Source: Larkinella rosea (lineage in GTDB: Bacteria > Bacteroidota > Bacteroidia > Cytophagales > Spirosomataceae). Taken from it: a stretch of 64,000 bases of DNA. The stretch is taken from NCBI RefSeq assembly GCF_003858635.1, contig NZ_RQJO01000008.1:620001-684000 (forward strand), written 5' to 3'. Position 1 is the first letter of the stretch. Every line of letters begins with the position of its first letter. Positions 35,306 to 42,845 of the stretch are shown piece after piece. Made by a program: the position numbers and the translations under genes. Below the pieces are notes generated by a model. That model saw only the letters and a program-made list of their open reading frames with translations, was not told the origin of the DNA and did no database searches.

Positions 35306-35824
35306 TTACCCTTGTTTCGGACGTTTGTACAACGGTACGGTGCTACAGGGTTCACCAAACATGATGCTTTGGGCGACGGGGCGCAGTCGGCGGGTGATTT
35401 CAACGTAAGCAGCCGTCGGAACCGGCACTTTGCTGCATCCTTTCACAACCACGCGGGCGTCACGGTAGTCGTCGATGTTGATGCGGGCGATGGCGTCGAA
35501 GTAGAGTTTTTCCTCCAGATCCTGAAGCGTGCCAAACACCACCGTGTGGGCGTGAGGCTCCAGATGAATGGTCAATAACATAAATGCCCAGGTCGGTACG
35601 ATGGCGTCTTCGGTGCAGGTGACGGCCACGTTTTTGCCTTCATACTGACTCCAGTCGTGGGTTTTCAGAAACTCCCGGAAATCTTTTTCCTTCAGGATCA
35701 GGCCCATAAACAGATTGTCTTTCAAATCATAGACAACCCGCTCGCCGGGGTGGTAATAATCTTCCAAATCCAGCGATACCAGGCCACTTTTGGCGACACG
35801 ATTGACAATCAGTTCCGTTTCCAT
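35306..35824 (-). CDS. DUF2480 family protein
   Basis: 172 residues, matching the DUF2480 family of Bacteroidota in length and sequence: NRVAKSGLVSLDLEDYY, FREFLKTHDWSQYEGKNVAV, and C-terminal VVVKGCSKVPVPTAAYVEI. Members are cytoplasmic and conserved across the phylum, but no function is known; I note one conserved-looking cysteine (VKGCSK). It sits six bases downstream of tsaB on the same strand and is probably co-transcribed. Confidence 0.9.
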   Translation of the reverse strand: METELIVNRVAKSGLVSLDLEDYYHPGERVVYDLKDNLFMGLILKEKDFREFLKTHDWSQYEGKNVAVTCTEDAIVPTWAFMLLTIHLEPHAHTVVFGTLQDLEEKLYFDAIARINIDDYRDARVVVKGCSKVPVPTAAYVEITRRLRPVAQSIMFGEPCSTVPLYKRPKQG

Positions 35825-35829
35825 ACCCG

Positions 35830-36522
35830 CTAAACAACCAATTTCTTCGGCTTGGTTCCCACAAAATCCTTTAGATAGTATGGTTCAAAATCGGCGACGT
35901 TTTCGAAGCGGTTTTCCACATAAGCAATGGCCGCCAGTTTGCCCACAGTTTTGGCCGAAGGATGAACGACCGATTCCGGAAAAACCGCATTCGCTTGATG
36001 ACCTAAAACCGCCCGGCATTTGGCCGCCCCGTTTCCGAAAAATACCACAGGTCGTTCCGTCAACAAATCCGCAAACGACTGTTCGTCAATAATTTGCGCG
36101 GATGTTGGCTGAATTTCACGGCCTTCGAAATCATACACCGCACCGTAGACTTCCATCCGCCGGGCGTCGAGCAGGGGGCAGAGGGCGTGGGAGATGGGGT
36201 AAAAACCGCTCAGTTGGTGCGCCATCGCTTCGAGCGTGTTGATCGCCAGCAATGGTTTATCGAGCGCAAAACACAACCCTTTCGCTGTCGAAACGCCAAT
36301 CCGCAAACCCGTATACGAACCAGGGCCTTTGGCAACGGCAATCGCGTCCAGCTCCGAAAGCTGATAACCGCTCTGCTGAACCGCATTCTGAATCAGGGTC
36401 GTCAGCATCCCCGACGACGACTTGTCGGTGAATAATTCGTAACAGGCCACCACCGCTCCATCGCGGTGAAGCGCTACTGAACAAACGGTTGTGGAAGTGT
36501 CGAGGGAGAGAATGAGAGACAT
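35830..36522 (-). CDS. tsaB: tRNA threonylcarbamoyladenosine biosynthesis protein TsaB
   Basis: 230 residues from ATG 36522 (MSLILSLDTSTTVCSVAL). A longer frame from 36564 would add residues encoded by the family D palindrome (MPFFLFSPPPFLLF), which are not part of this family. TsaB has the ASKHA fold and, with TsaD and TsaE, installs t6A37 in tRNAs. Motifs: LDTSTT, AVAKGPGSYTGLRIG, LLDARRMEVYGA. It is co-directional with DUF2480. Confidence 0.95.
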   Translation of the reverse strand: MSLILSLDTSTTVCSVALHRDGAVVACYELFTDKSSSGMLTTLIQNAVQQSGYQLSELDAIAVAKGPGSYTGLRIGVSTAKGLCFALDKPLLAINTLEAMAHQLSGFYPISHALCPLLDARRMEVYGAVYDFEGREIQPTSAQIIDEQSFADLLTERPVVFFGNGAAKCRAVLGHQANAVFPESVVHPSAKTVGKLAAIAYVENRFENVADFEPYYLKDFVGTKPKKLVV

Positions 36523-36535
36523 AAAAAGGAGAAAT

Positions 36536-36594
36536 GGAGGAGGGGAGAAAAGGAAGAAAGGCATTACTCCTCTCTTCCTTTTCTCCCCTCCTCC
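36536..36594. repeat. Long purine/pyrimidine palindrome, family D
   Basis: Twenty-two-base perfect arms (36536-36557 and 36573-36594), left arm GGAGGAGGGGAG..., right arm its complement. It fills the gap between the tsaB start and the ctpA stop. Confidence 0.85.
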
Positions 36595-36598
36595 TTCC

Positions 36599-38254
36599 TT
36601 AATTTTTTCCTTTCAAAATGGACTGGTACCGGTTCATGTCTTTGAACAGGTCGAGGGCGGCTTTGACTTCGGGGTCAGTGGCAAAAGACACTTCTTTCAT
36701 GCCTTTTTGCAGGTAATAATGGCCCACAATTTCCTGCTCGAGCAACGTTTTCAGTTCGCTTTTGAACGTCACCAGATCGACGTCTTTGCTGTGCGACAGT
36801 TTCGTGCGCAACGCTTTCAACTGATCCTGAATCTGGTCGAACGATTTTTCTTTCTTGGCCGATGCCTCCAGCGTACCCAGTTCTTTCTCGACCTGCGTGG
36901 TATAATCGTATTCCTTGTCTTTCAGCCACGAAACAAAATCCTGAAATTCGGCGTCCGTCAGGCTAAACTCGCGGGCGGGCTTGATCGTCGGGTGATCGTG
37001 CCGGTATTTGATCGCGTAGTCAAAAATTAACCCCTTGTTCGTCAGGCTAATCGCTATCGGCGCGGGTGTTGTCGGTTCCACCGGAACATCGGGCGTGACC
37101 CCACCACCGTCGAAAACCGGGCGACCGGCTTTGGTTTTGAAAGCGGTTTTCAGCGAATCCGGAATTTTACCCACGCTTCCGTCCGGGTTGCGGTGGCTGT
37201 AGTCGATGGCCTGAATGCAACGTCCGCTTGGGATGTAATATTTGGCCGTCGTGATTTTCAGCTTGGTATTGTACGACAGTTCGCGGGTGGTTTGCACCAG
37301 CCCTTTTCCGTAGGTCAACTGCCCGACCAGCACGCCCCGGTCGTAGTCCTGAATAACGCCCGAAACAATCTCGGCCGCCGATGCACTCCGACTGTTGGTC
37401 AGCACGATGATCGGAATTTCCAGATCCAGCGGTGGGTTCAGCGCGGTGTATGTTTTATTCCATTCGGTTACTTTACCTTTCGTCGTCACGATTTCCGACT
37501 CGCGCGGCAACCAGATGTTGGCAATGTCGATGGCCATGTTCAGCAAACCGCCCGGGTTTTCGCGAACGTCCAGCACCAGCTTTTTCATGCCTTTGCCTTT
37601 CAGTTCGACGAACGCATTCCGCACCTCGCGCGAGGCCGTTCCCGTAAAATCCTTCAGGTCGATGTAGCCGACTTCGGGTGTAATCATGCCGTAATACGGC
37701 ACATTGGTCATTTTCACCACGTCGCGCGTCACGCTCAGATCGATCGGATCTTTGGCACCAAAGCGCTTCACCGTCAGCTTCACCGCCGTATTGGTTTGGC
37801 CACGGAGCAGTTTATCCGAATCCAGGTCGCGCCGGGTTTTGATGTCCACGCCGTCGACCTTGATGATTTCGTCGCCAATCTGCAAACCGGATTTTTCGGC
37901 GGGCGTGCCTTCGTAAATCATCATGACAATGCTGCGCCCCTGCCGCGAGCCGATGAGCGCCCCGATGCCGTTGTAGCGCCCGGTGGTCATCGTCATGTAA
38001 TCCTCAATTTCGTCTTCCGCGAAAAAGTTGGTATACGGATCGAGTGATTTCAGCATGGCGTCGATGCTGTTTTTCACCATCCGGTTTGGGTTCAGTTCGT
38101 CGACGTAATACAGATTCAATTCCTTGAACAGTGTCGCGTAAATGTCCAGGTTGCGGGCGATTTCAAAAAACCGGTCGTCGTTGCGGAACGAATAAAGACC
38201 CAGGCTTCCTGCCAGAAGGGTCGCACCCAGGGCGACAGTCAGACGTTTGCGCAT
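36599..38254 (-). CDS. ctpA: C-terminal processing peptidase, S41 family
   Basis: 551 residues. Membrane segment/signal at 6-21; PDZ domain about 85-165 (YEGTPAEKSGLQIGDEIIKV); protease domain 180-400 with Ser292 in NSRSASAAEI and Lys317 in LTYGKGLVQ, the 25-residue spacing expected of the Ser-Lys dyad. A helical C-terminal extension (about 430-545) follows. It processes periplasmic and outer-membrane proteins from their C-termini. Single gene between palindromes. Confidence 0.94.
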   Translation of the reverse strand: MRKRLTVALGATLLAGSLGLYSFRNDDRFFEIARNLDIYATLFKELNLYYVDELNPNRMVKNSIDAMLKSLDPYTNFFAEDEIEDYMTMTTGRYNGIGALIGSRQGRSIVMMIYEGTPAEKSGLQIGDEIIKVDGVDIKTRRDLDSDKLLRGQTNTAVKLTVKRFGAKDPIDLSVTRDVVKMTNVPYYGMITPEVGYIDLKDFTGTASREVRNAFVELKGKGMKKLVLDVRENPGGLLNMAIDIANIWLPRESEIVTTKGKVTEWNKTYTALNPPLDLEIPIIVLTNSRSASAAEIVSGVIQDYDRGVLVGQLTYGKGLVQTTRELSYNTKLKITTAKYYIPSGRCIQAIDYSHRNPDGSVGKIPDSLKTAFKTKAGRPVFDGGGVTPDVPVEPTTPAPIAISLTNKGLIFDYAIKYRHDHPTIKPAREFSLTDAEFQDFVSWLKDKEYDYTTQVEKELGTLEASAKKEKSFDQIQDQLKALRTKLSHSKDVDLVTFKSELKTLLEQEIVGHYYLQKGMKEVSFATDPEVKAALDLFKDMNRYQSILKGKN

Positions 38255-38269
38255 ATCTTTAATGAGTTG

Positions 38270-38364
38270 TTTCGCGGAGTTGAGCGGAGAAAAAGGGGAG
38301 GTAAGCGGAGGAATTATAAAAAAACTCTGCTTAACTCTATTTTACTCCGCTCAACTTCGCGAAA
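38270..38364. repeat. Long intergenic palindrome, family B copy 1
   Basis: Arms of about 40 bases (38270-38310 and 38325-38364) with a few mismatches; core TTTCGCGGAGTTGAGCGGAG. It lies upstream of the ctpA start and downstream of the rnpA stop. A second copy is at 59468-59560. Confidence 0.8.
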
Positions 38365-38374
38365 TAGTATTCAC

Positions 38375-38755
38375 TTATACTCGACCCAAAGCTAATTTCA
38401 TACTTTTTTCTATCTCTTCAAACGAAATTTTCTCGCGGGCGGTATATAAAAAGACAATATAGGACGGCGGTTGCTTCGGTTTTTCGGGTGTTCCGAACAG
38501 AAGCGACTTGTTTAGTCGATACGCTTCCCGAACGCGACGGCGGATGAGGTTGCGGTCGACGGCTTTTTTGAAGTTCCGGCTGGAGACGGTAATCAGGATG
38601 GCAGGCAGCGGATCAGTGCGGTCAGCGTCCGTTCTGTACAGGAGCCGAAACGGAAAAAGGTAGAACGTCCGCGTGGTCGCACTACCTTTTTGAAATAACT
38701 GTCCGATGGTTTTTTTACTGCAAAGCCGTTCGGATTTCGTGAACGTTTGCTTCAT
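38375..38755 (-). CDS. rnpA: Ribonuclease P protein component
   Basis: 126 residues, basic. It is the protein subunit that helps the RNase P RNA process tRNA 5' ends. Typical motifs: LCSKKTIGQLFQKG near the N-terminus and the RNR-type motif DRNLIRRRVREAYRL (about 83-97). It lies downstream of rpmH with a palindrome (38761-38837) between them. The order rpmH-rnpA is conserved across bacteria. Confidence 0.95.
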   Translation of the reverse strand: MKQTFTKSERLCSKKTIGQLFQKGSATTRTFYLFPFRLLYRTDADRTDPLPAILITVSSRNFKKAVDRNLIRRRVREAYRLNKSLLFGTPEKPKQPPSYIVFLYTAREKISFEEIEKSMKLALGRV

Positions 38756-38760
38756 AATCC

Positions 38761-38837
38761 GTTTAAGGTTTATGGTTTAAAGTTTAAGGTTTAATTCAGC
38801 GACCTGAACGTTAAACCTTAAACCATAAACTTTAAAC
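38761..38837. repeat. Long intergenic palindrome between rpmH and rnpA, family E
   Basis: GTTTAAGGTTTATGGTTTAA... (38761-38787) pairs with 38811-38837 over 27 bases with two mismatches and a 23-base loop. It fills almost the whole gap between the rpmH stop and the rnpA start. Confidence 0.85.
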
Positions 38838-38840
38838 GAT

Positions 38841-39008
38841 TTAGATCTTAAACCGGTCGCCTTTTTTCTCGTCCGAAACCGTCAGTTTATGACGTCCTTT
38901 TGCGCGACGGGCGGCCAGAACCCGGCGGCCATTGGCTGATGCCATGCGCTCACGGAAGCCGTGCTTGTTCCGGCGCTTACGGTTCGAAGGTTGAAACGTT
39001 CTTTTCAT
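38841..39008 (-). CDS. rpmH: 50S ribosomal protein L34
   Basis: 55 residues, the usual L34 length with the conserved [20 protein letters not shown] start and a very basic arginine-rich body ending DRFKI. It is below the size at which many gene finders report ORFs. Promoter TTG-N20-TACCTTTG (39052-39082) precedes it. Confidence 0.98.
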   Translation of the reverse strand: MKRTFQPSNRKRRNKHGFRERMASANGRRVLAARRAKGRHKLTVSDEKKGDRFKI

Positions 39009-39051
39009 GACTTAATTATATCTTGATATGCCTGTTTTTCAAATGAGTCTG

Positions 39052-39082
39052 CAAAGGTAGAGAATCTTACGAAACGAAACAA
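39052..39082 (-). promoter_or_regulatory. rpmH-rnpA promoter
   Basis: On the minus strand: TTG (39080-39082), exactly 20 bases, then TACCTTTG (39052-39059), a full match to the Bacteroidota TTG/TAnnTTTG consensus. The expected start point is about 37 bases ahead of the rpmH ATG. Confidence 0.8.
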
Positions 39083-39134
39083 GTTTGACTCTCACATTTA
39101 GCGTTTTCGTCAACAACGGGTTATCTTCGCCGAT

Positions 39135-40622
39135 ATGCACTACCGAATTTCTTCCGGCAATCCGGCATCCCGACTCATTGAGGTTGATTTTTCCCTTTCG
39201 AATCTTTCGGCTCCAACCGTTGAGTTGCAACTTCCGGCCTGGCGTCCGGGTCGTTATGAACTCCAGAATTTTGCCAAAAATATTCAGCGGTTTGAAATTT
39301 TTGACAAAACCGGAAAACCGCTCGCTTTTCAGAAACTCACCAAAGACCGCTGGCGGGTGCAAACCGCTGGCGTTTCGGAACTGGTTGCCCGCTATACGTA
39401 TTACAGCAACGTCATCAATGCGGGTAGCAGCTACGCCGACGACCGGCTTCTGTACCTCAATCCGGTCAATTTTTGCTTGTTTACCGACGACCGTTTGCGG
39501 GAAACCTGTACCCTTGAACTCGACATTCCGGATAACTGGCAGATTGCCGGTGGGCTGCATCAAATCGCTCCCAAAACCTTGCTGGCGTCCGATTTTTACG
39601 AACTGGTAGACTGTCCAATCATTGCGTCGCCCGATTTGCAACACCTTCATTACGAGGTGGATGATACGGTTTTTCACGTCTGGATCAATGGCAACATCAA
39701 ACCGGACTGGGAACGCATTCAACGCGATTTCAGCCGGTTTTCGGAAACGCAAATCCGGCTTTTCGGCGAATTCCCGGAAAAAGACTACCATTTTCTGACG
39801 CTGATTCTGCCGACGGCTTATTACCACGGCGTCGAACACCGCAATTCGACGATGCTGGTGCTGGGGCCGAACGATGAAGGCGAAGGCCTGTATACGGATT
39901 TGCTGGGCGTTTCGTCGCACGAACTTTTTCATGCCTGGAACGTCATTCGCATTCGTCCGACCGAGCTTCTGCCGTATGATTTTACCCGGGAAAACTACTT
40001 TACAACCTGTTTTGTGGCCGAGGGCGTAACGACCTATTACGGCGATCTGATCCTCCGGCGGGCGAATGTTTTCGATGATACGGCCTATTTTAAAGAGTTT
40101 CAGGTGTTGCTGAAACGGCATTTCGAGCCCAGCGGTCGCTCGTTTCAGTCGCTGATCGAGTCATCCTGGGATTTGTGGCTCGACGGCTACGACAAAGGCG
40201 TTCCAAACCGCAAAGTGTCGGTGTATTACAAAGGGGCCATTGCCGCGCTGATTCTGGATCTGCATATCCGCCGGAAGTGGAACCACGCCCGCTCCCTCGA
40301 CGATGTGATGCGGCTGATGTGGGAGCGGTTTGGAAAACCATTCATCGGCTACACGCTCGACGATTACCGTGCCGTTACGGAGGAAGTGGCCGGCGAACCG
40401 CTCGACTGGTATTACGAACGCTGCATTTTCGGGAACGAACCGCTGGAACCGCTGCTGAACGAATACCTGGCGTTTGTAGCGCTGCAACTGGAAAATGACG
40501 CCACCGACCTGACCACCACACCGGCGGTTTTCCTCGTTCCGCTCGACGACGAAACCGGTTTAGAAAACCGCTATCGCTGGTTGGGCGTTCATCCTGAGGG
40601 AGGTTTAAATGTCAAAATATAG
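39135..40622 (+). CDS. M61 family metallopeptidase (short, without PDZ)
   Basis: 495 residues. The N-terminal beta domain (about 1-170) is followed by a zinc peptidase domain with HELFH at 262-266 and the third ligand Glu296 in VAEGVTTYY, the gluzincin pattern of glycyl-aminopeptidase M61. Typical M61 proteins are about 600 residues with a C-terminal PDZ domain; this one ends before it, and no frame continues. No signal peptide is seen. Intact as a frame. Near the start, TATCTTCG (39122-39129) is one base off TAnnTTTG. Confidence 0.9.
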   Translation: MHYRISSGNPASRLIEVDFSLSNLSAPTVELQLPAWRPGRYELQNFAKNIQRFEIFDKTGKPLAFQKLTKDRWRVQTAGVSELVARYTYYSNVINAGSSYADDRLLYLNPVNFCLFTDDRLRETCTLELDIPDNWQIAGGLHQIAPKTLLASDFYELVDCPIIASPDLQHLHYEVDDTVFHVWINGNIKPDWERIQRDFSRFSETQIRLFGEFPEKDYHFLTLILPTAYYHGVEHRNSTMLVLGPNDEGEGLYTDLLGVSSHELFHAWNVIRIRPTELLPYDFTRENYFTTCFVAEGVTTYYGDLILRRANVFDDTAYFKEFQVLLKRHFEPSGRSFQSLIESSWDLWLDGYDKGVPNRKVSVYYKGAIAALILDLHIRRKWNHARSLDDVMRLMWERFGKPFIGYTLDDYRAVTEEVAGEPLDWYYERCIFGNEPLEPLLNEYLAFVALQLENDATDLTTTPAVFLVPLDDETGLENRYRWLGVHPEGGLNVKI

Positions 40623-40954
40623 GTTTATAAACTCCTGATATACAGTATATTATTAATTAACTTTGATGAACTAATTTCGTCAAAATACACCTAGCGCCAA
40701 TCGAATCGGCTTTTAGGCTAAACTTTCTGTAGTGGTGAGTGAATTTGTCTTATTATCTCAGGCAATTTCTTGACAATGAGACATTGATTTATGACGGGGC
40801 CGCCCGGCGGACGGCGATTTGAGATCGCTTCTTTAAGGTTTAGTCTAGCTTTTGGGCTGTTAGCCTGCACCTGCTAAAACGGGCGTTCTGTCAGACAAAG
40901 TTTATACCTTCTCCCTACTGACAATGGACTACCGTTGATAAACAGATTAATTGA
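40623..40954. other. Intergenic stretch without visible features
   Basis: 332 bases between two convergent genes. I see no ORF, hairpin with T tract, or tRNA-like sequence. It marks the left edge of a lower-GC segment. Confidence 0.55.
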
Positions 40955-41332
40955 TTAGGTATTGTCCGAATCAGAACTTACAGTTTGTTTCAAAATCACA
41001 TCCCGCAAACGGGTTTCGTGTTCATCGCTCCATTGCCCTAATGCGGCAATCACGGGGATTAACGTCTTACCAAATTCGGTAAGGCTGTATTCTACTTTTG
41101 GCGGTACAACGGGATAAATTTTTCTCGTAACCAGTTCGTGTTCTTCCAATTCTTTCAACTGAATATTCAAAACCCTGCGGGAAGCATCCGGTATTTTACG
41201 CTGCAACTCACTGGGTCTTTTATATCCCTCATTAATAAACCAAAGCAACCGGATCTTCCATTTGCCGTAAAGCACTTCACCGATCAGGTCAAGTCCACAA
41301 TTCAAGTTCGGTATAGTTTTTCTCTCATACAT
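40955..41332 (-). CDS. HxlR family winged-helix transcriptional regulator
   Basis: 125 residues. HxlR signature: CGLDLIGEVLYGKWKIRLLW near the start, then the recognition helix LQRKIPDASRRVLNIQLKEL and wing VPPKVEYSLTEFGKTL. A cysteine (Cys12) occupies the position where redox or aldehyde-sensing HxlR proteins react. It is divergent from an SDR oxidoreductase, the classic HxlR arrangement in which the regulator controls the neighbouring enzyme. The promoter lies immediately ahead of its start, giving an almost leaderless mRNA. Confidence 0.92.
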   Translation of the reverse strand: MYERKTIPNLNCGLDLIGEVLYGKWKIRLLWFINEGYKRPSELQRKIPDASRRVLNIQLKELEEHELVTRKIYPVVPPKVEYSLTEFGKTLIPVIAALGQWSDEHETRLRDVILKQTVSSDSDNT

Positions 41333-41336
41333 GTTG

Positions 41337-41367
41337 CAAACTTAAATGTATGTACCAGTTTGTGCAA
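41337..41367 (-). promoter_or_regulatory. HxlR gene promoter
   Basis: On the minus strand TTG (41365-41367), 20-base spacer, TAAGTTTG (41337-41344). The -7 element ends five bases before the ATG at 41332, so transcription should begin at or next to the start codon. Confidence 0.7.
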
Positions 41368-41473
41368 TAGGGGAAAAACTTATCCCTATATGAATCGTAA
41401 TGCCATACTTGTCTTAACTTCTTTTATACTCCAATTTTGCCCTATAGTTAATTCTTAAAAGTGAGGCAATAAA

Positions 41474-42265
41474 ATGGAACAGTTTAATTTTAACAATGAA
41501 TTATCAGGCAAGATTGCCCTGGTAACAGGAGGTACAAAAGGAGCCGGAAGAGCCATTGCAGAAAGGCTTTTACAAGCCGGTGCAACGGTTATTATTACCG
41601 CAAGAAACGCACCCGAAAAGGAAAACAGCAAGTTGCATTTCATTCCCTCCGATTTAAGTAAGGCAGAAGGATCACAAAAAGTAATCAGCGAGGTGTTATC
41701 AACCCATGGGAGGCTGGATATTCTCGTGAACAACCTTGGTTCTTCAGTAACACCCGCTGGTGGTTTTACCGTGTTATCTGATGAAGATTGGGAATCAACC
41801 CTACAAGCTAATTTGCTGGCTCCTGTTCGACTAGACAGAGGGTTTTTACCAAAAATGATTGATCAAAAAAGTGGCGTTATTATTCACATCGCTTCGATTC
41901 AAGGTAAACTGCCGCTATTTGAATCTACATTGCCTTATGCAGCTGCCAAAGCCGGGTTGATTAATTATAGTAAAAGCTTATCAAATGAAGTTACGCCAAA
42001 AGGTGTTCGTGTGCTGACGGTTTCGCCTGGATGGATAAATACAACCGCATCGATAGCCTGGTTGGGCGAGCTCGCAAGAAACGCTAATAGTACGGTAGAA
42101 GAAGCTCAGCAAAGTGTCATGGACGCCTTAGGTGGAATACCTTATGGCAGGCCCGCTAAACCGGAAGAGGTAGCTGAATTAGTTGGTTTTCTTGTTTCAC
42201 CAAGGGCTAATTATTTAACAGGAACTGAATTTGTAATCGATGGCGGTACGGTTCCAACAATTTAA
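41474..42265 (+). CDS. Short-chain dehydrogenase/reductase (SDR)
   Basis: 263 residues, classical SDR. NAD(P)-binding [13 protein letters not shown] (about 16-28), the NNLGSS motif, catalytic Tyr in YAAAKAG with Lys four residues on, and the serine before it in IHIASIQG. The C-terminal [17 protein letters not shown] is typical of this family. It reduces or oxidises a small alcohol/ketone; substrate unknown. It is the first gene of a two-gene cassette with a small NTF2-like protein, divergent from HxlR. Confidence 0.94.
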   Translation: MEQFNFNNELSGKIALVTGGTKGAGRAIAERLLQAGATVIITARNAPEKENSKLHFIPSDLSKAEGSQKVISEVLSTHGRLDILVNNLGSSVTPAGGFTVLSDEDWESTLQANLLAPVRLDRGFLPKMIDQKSGVIIHIASIQGKLPLFESTLPYAAAKAGLINYSKSLSNEVTPKGVRVLTVSPGWINTTASIAWLGELARNANSTVEEAQQSVMDALGGIPYGRPAKPEEVAELVGFLVSPRANYLTGTEFVIDGGTVPTI

Positions 42266-42286
42266 TGATATTTAAAATTAAAAAAA

Positions 42287-42610
42287 ATGAATTTACCTAA
42301 AGTAGTAGCCGATTTAGTAATCGCGCAAAACAACTTTGATAGCGTTGCTTATGCAACTTGTTTTTCCGAAACGGCCGTTGTTTTTGACGAGGGCAAAACG
42401 CACAATGGAAGAAAAGAAATAGAACATTGGATTGCGGATGCCAACGAGCGATACGAAGCCACAATGAAGGCCGTCAGCTTTGAAGAAAAAGAAACGGAAA
42501 GCATTTTGAAAGCAGAAACCTCTGGAAAATTTCCCGGAAGTCCGATCGTACTGAATTATCATTTAGAAATAGCCGATGAATTGATACAGTCATTGAAAAT
42601 TACAGGATAA
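42287..42610 (+). CDS. SnoaL/NTF2-like small protein
   Basis: 107 residues. The NTF2-like fold is inferred from NNFDSVAYATCFSETAVVFDEG, then GRKEIEHWIADANERYEATM and the terminal YHLEIADELIQSLKITG. SnoaL-like proteins are small cone-shaped hydrolases, isomerases or binding proteins; no catalytic residue is assigned. It is 21 bases downstream of the SDR gene and closes the operon with a terminator. Confidence 0.85.
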   Translation: MNLPKVVADLVIAQNNFDSVAYATCFSETAVVFDEGKTHNGRKEIEHWIADANERYEATMKAVSFEEKETESILKAETSGKFPGSPIVLNYHLEIADELIQSLKITG

Positions 42611-42613
42611 GTG

Positions 42614-42643
42614 GGAATGGCTAATTATAGCCGTTCCTTTTTT
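42614..42643 (+). terminator. Intrinsic terminator of the SDR operon
   Basis: Stem GGAATGGCTA/TAGCCGTTCC (one G-U pair), four-base loop, then at least six T residues. It starts three bases after the stop codon. Confidence 0.92.
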
Positions 42644-42845
42644 GCTCCTACCAAAAAGCAAAGTAGATAGGTGTGTCTCGTAGAACCCTCCTTCTCTGAG
42701 ACGAATTATGTTTTATTTGTCGTATCTCTATATATACAAACGGAGTTGAGGACGCATGCAATTGAGGTAACTTTCGGCCTGACACAATCCTCTGGAACAG
42801 TAAAATTCAAACGAAAGGGCGTTTGTTATTTTTATCGTTTTCCCC

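Noticed and set aside
37193-38047. Plus-strand frame of 284 codons opposite ctpA
   Set aside because: Shadow of the protease gene, without recognisable motifs.
39039-40121. Long minus-strand frame of 360 codons opposite the M61 peptidase
   Set aside because: It is a shadow of a confidently recognised gene; its sequence has no recognisable domain, and the M61 active-site frame explains the region.
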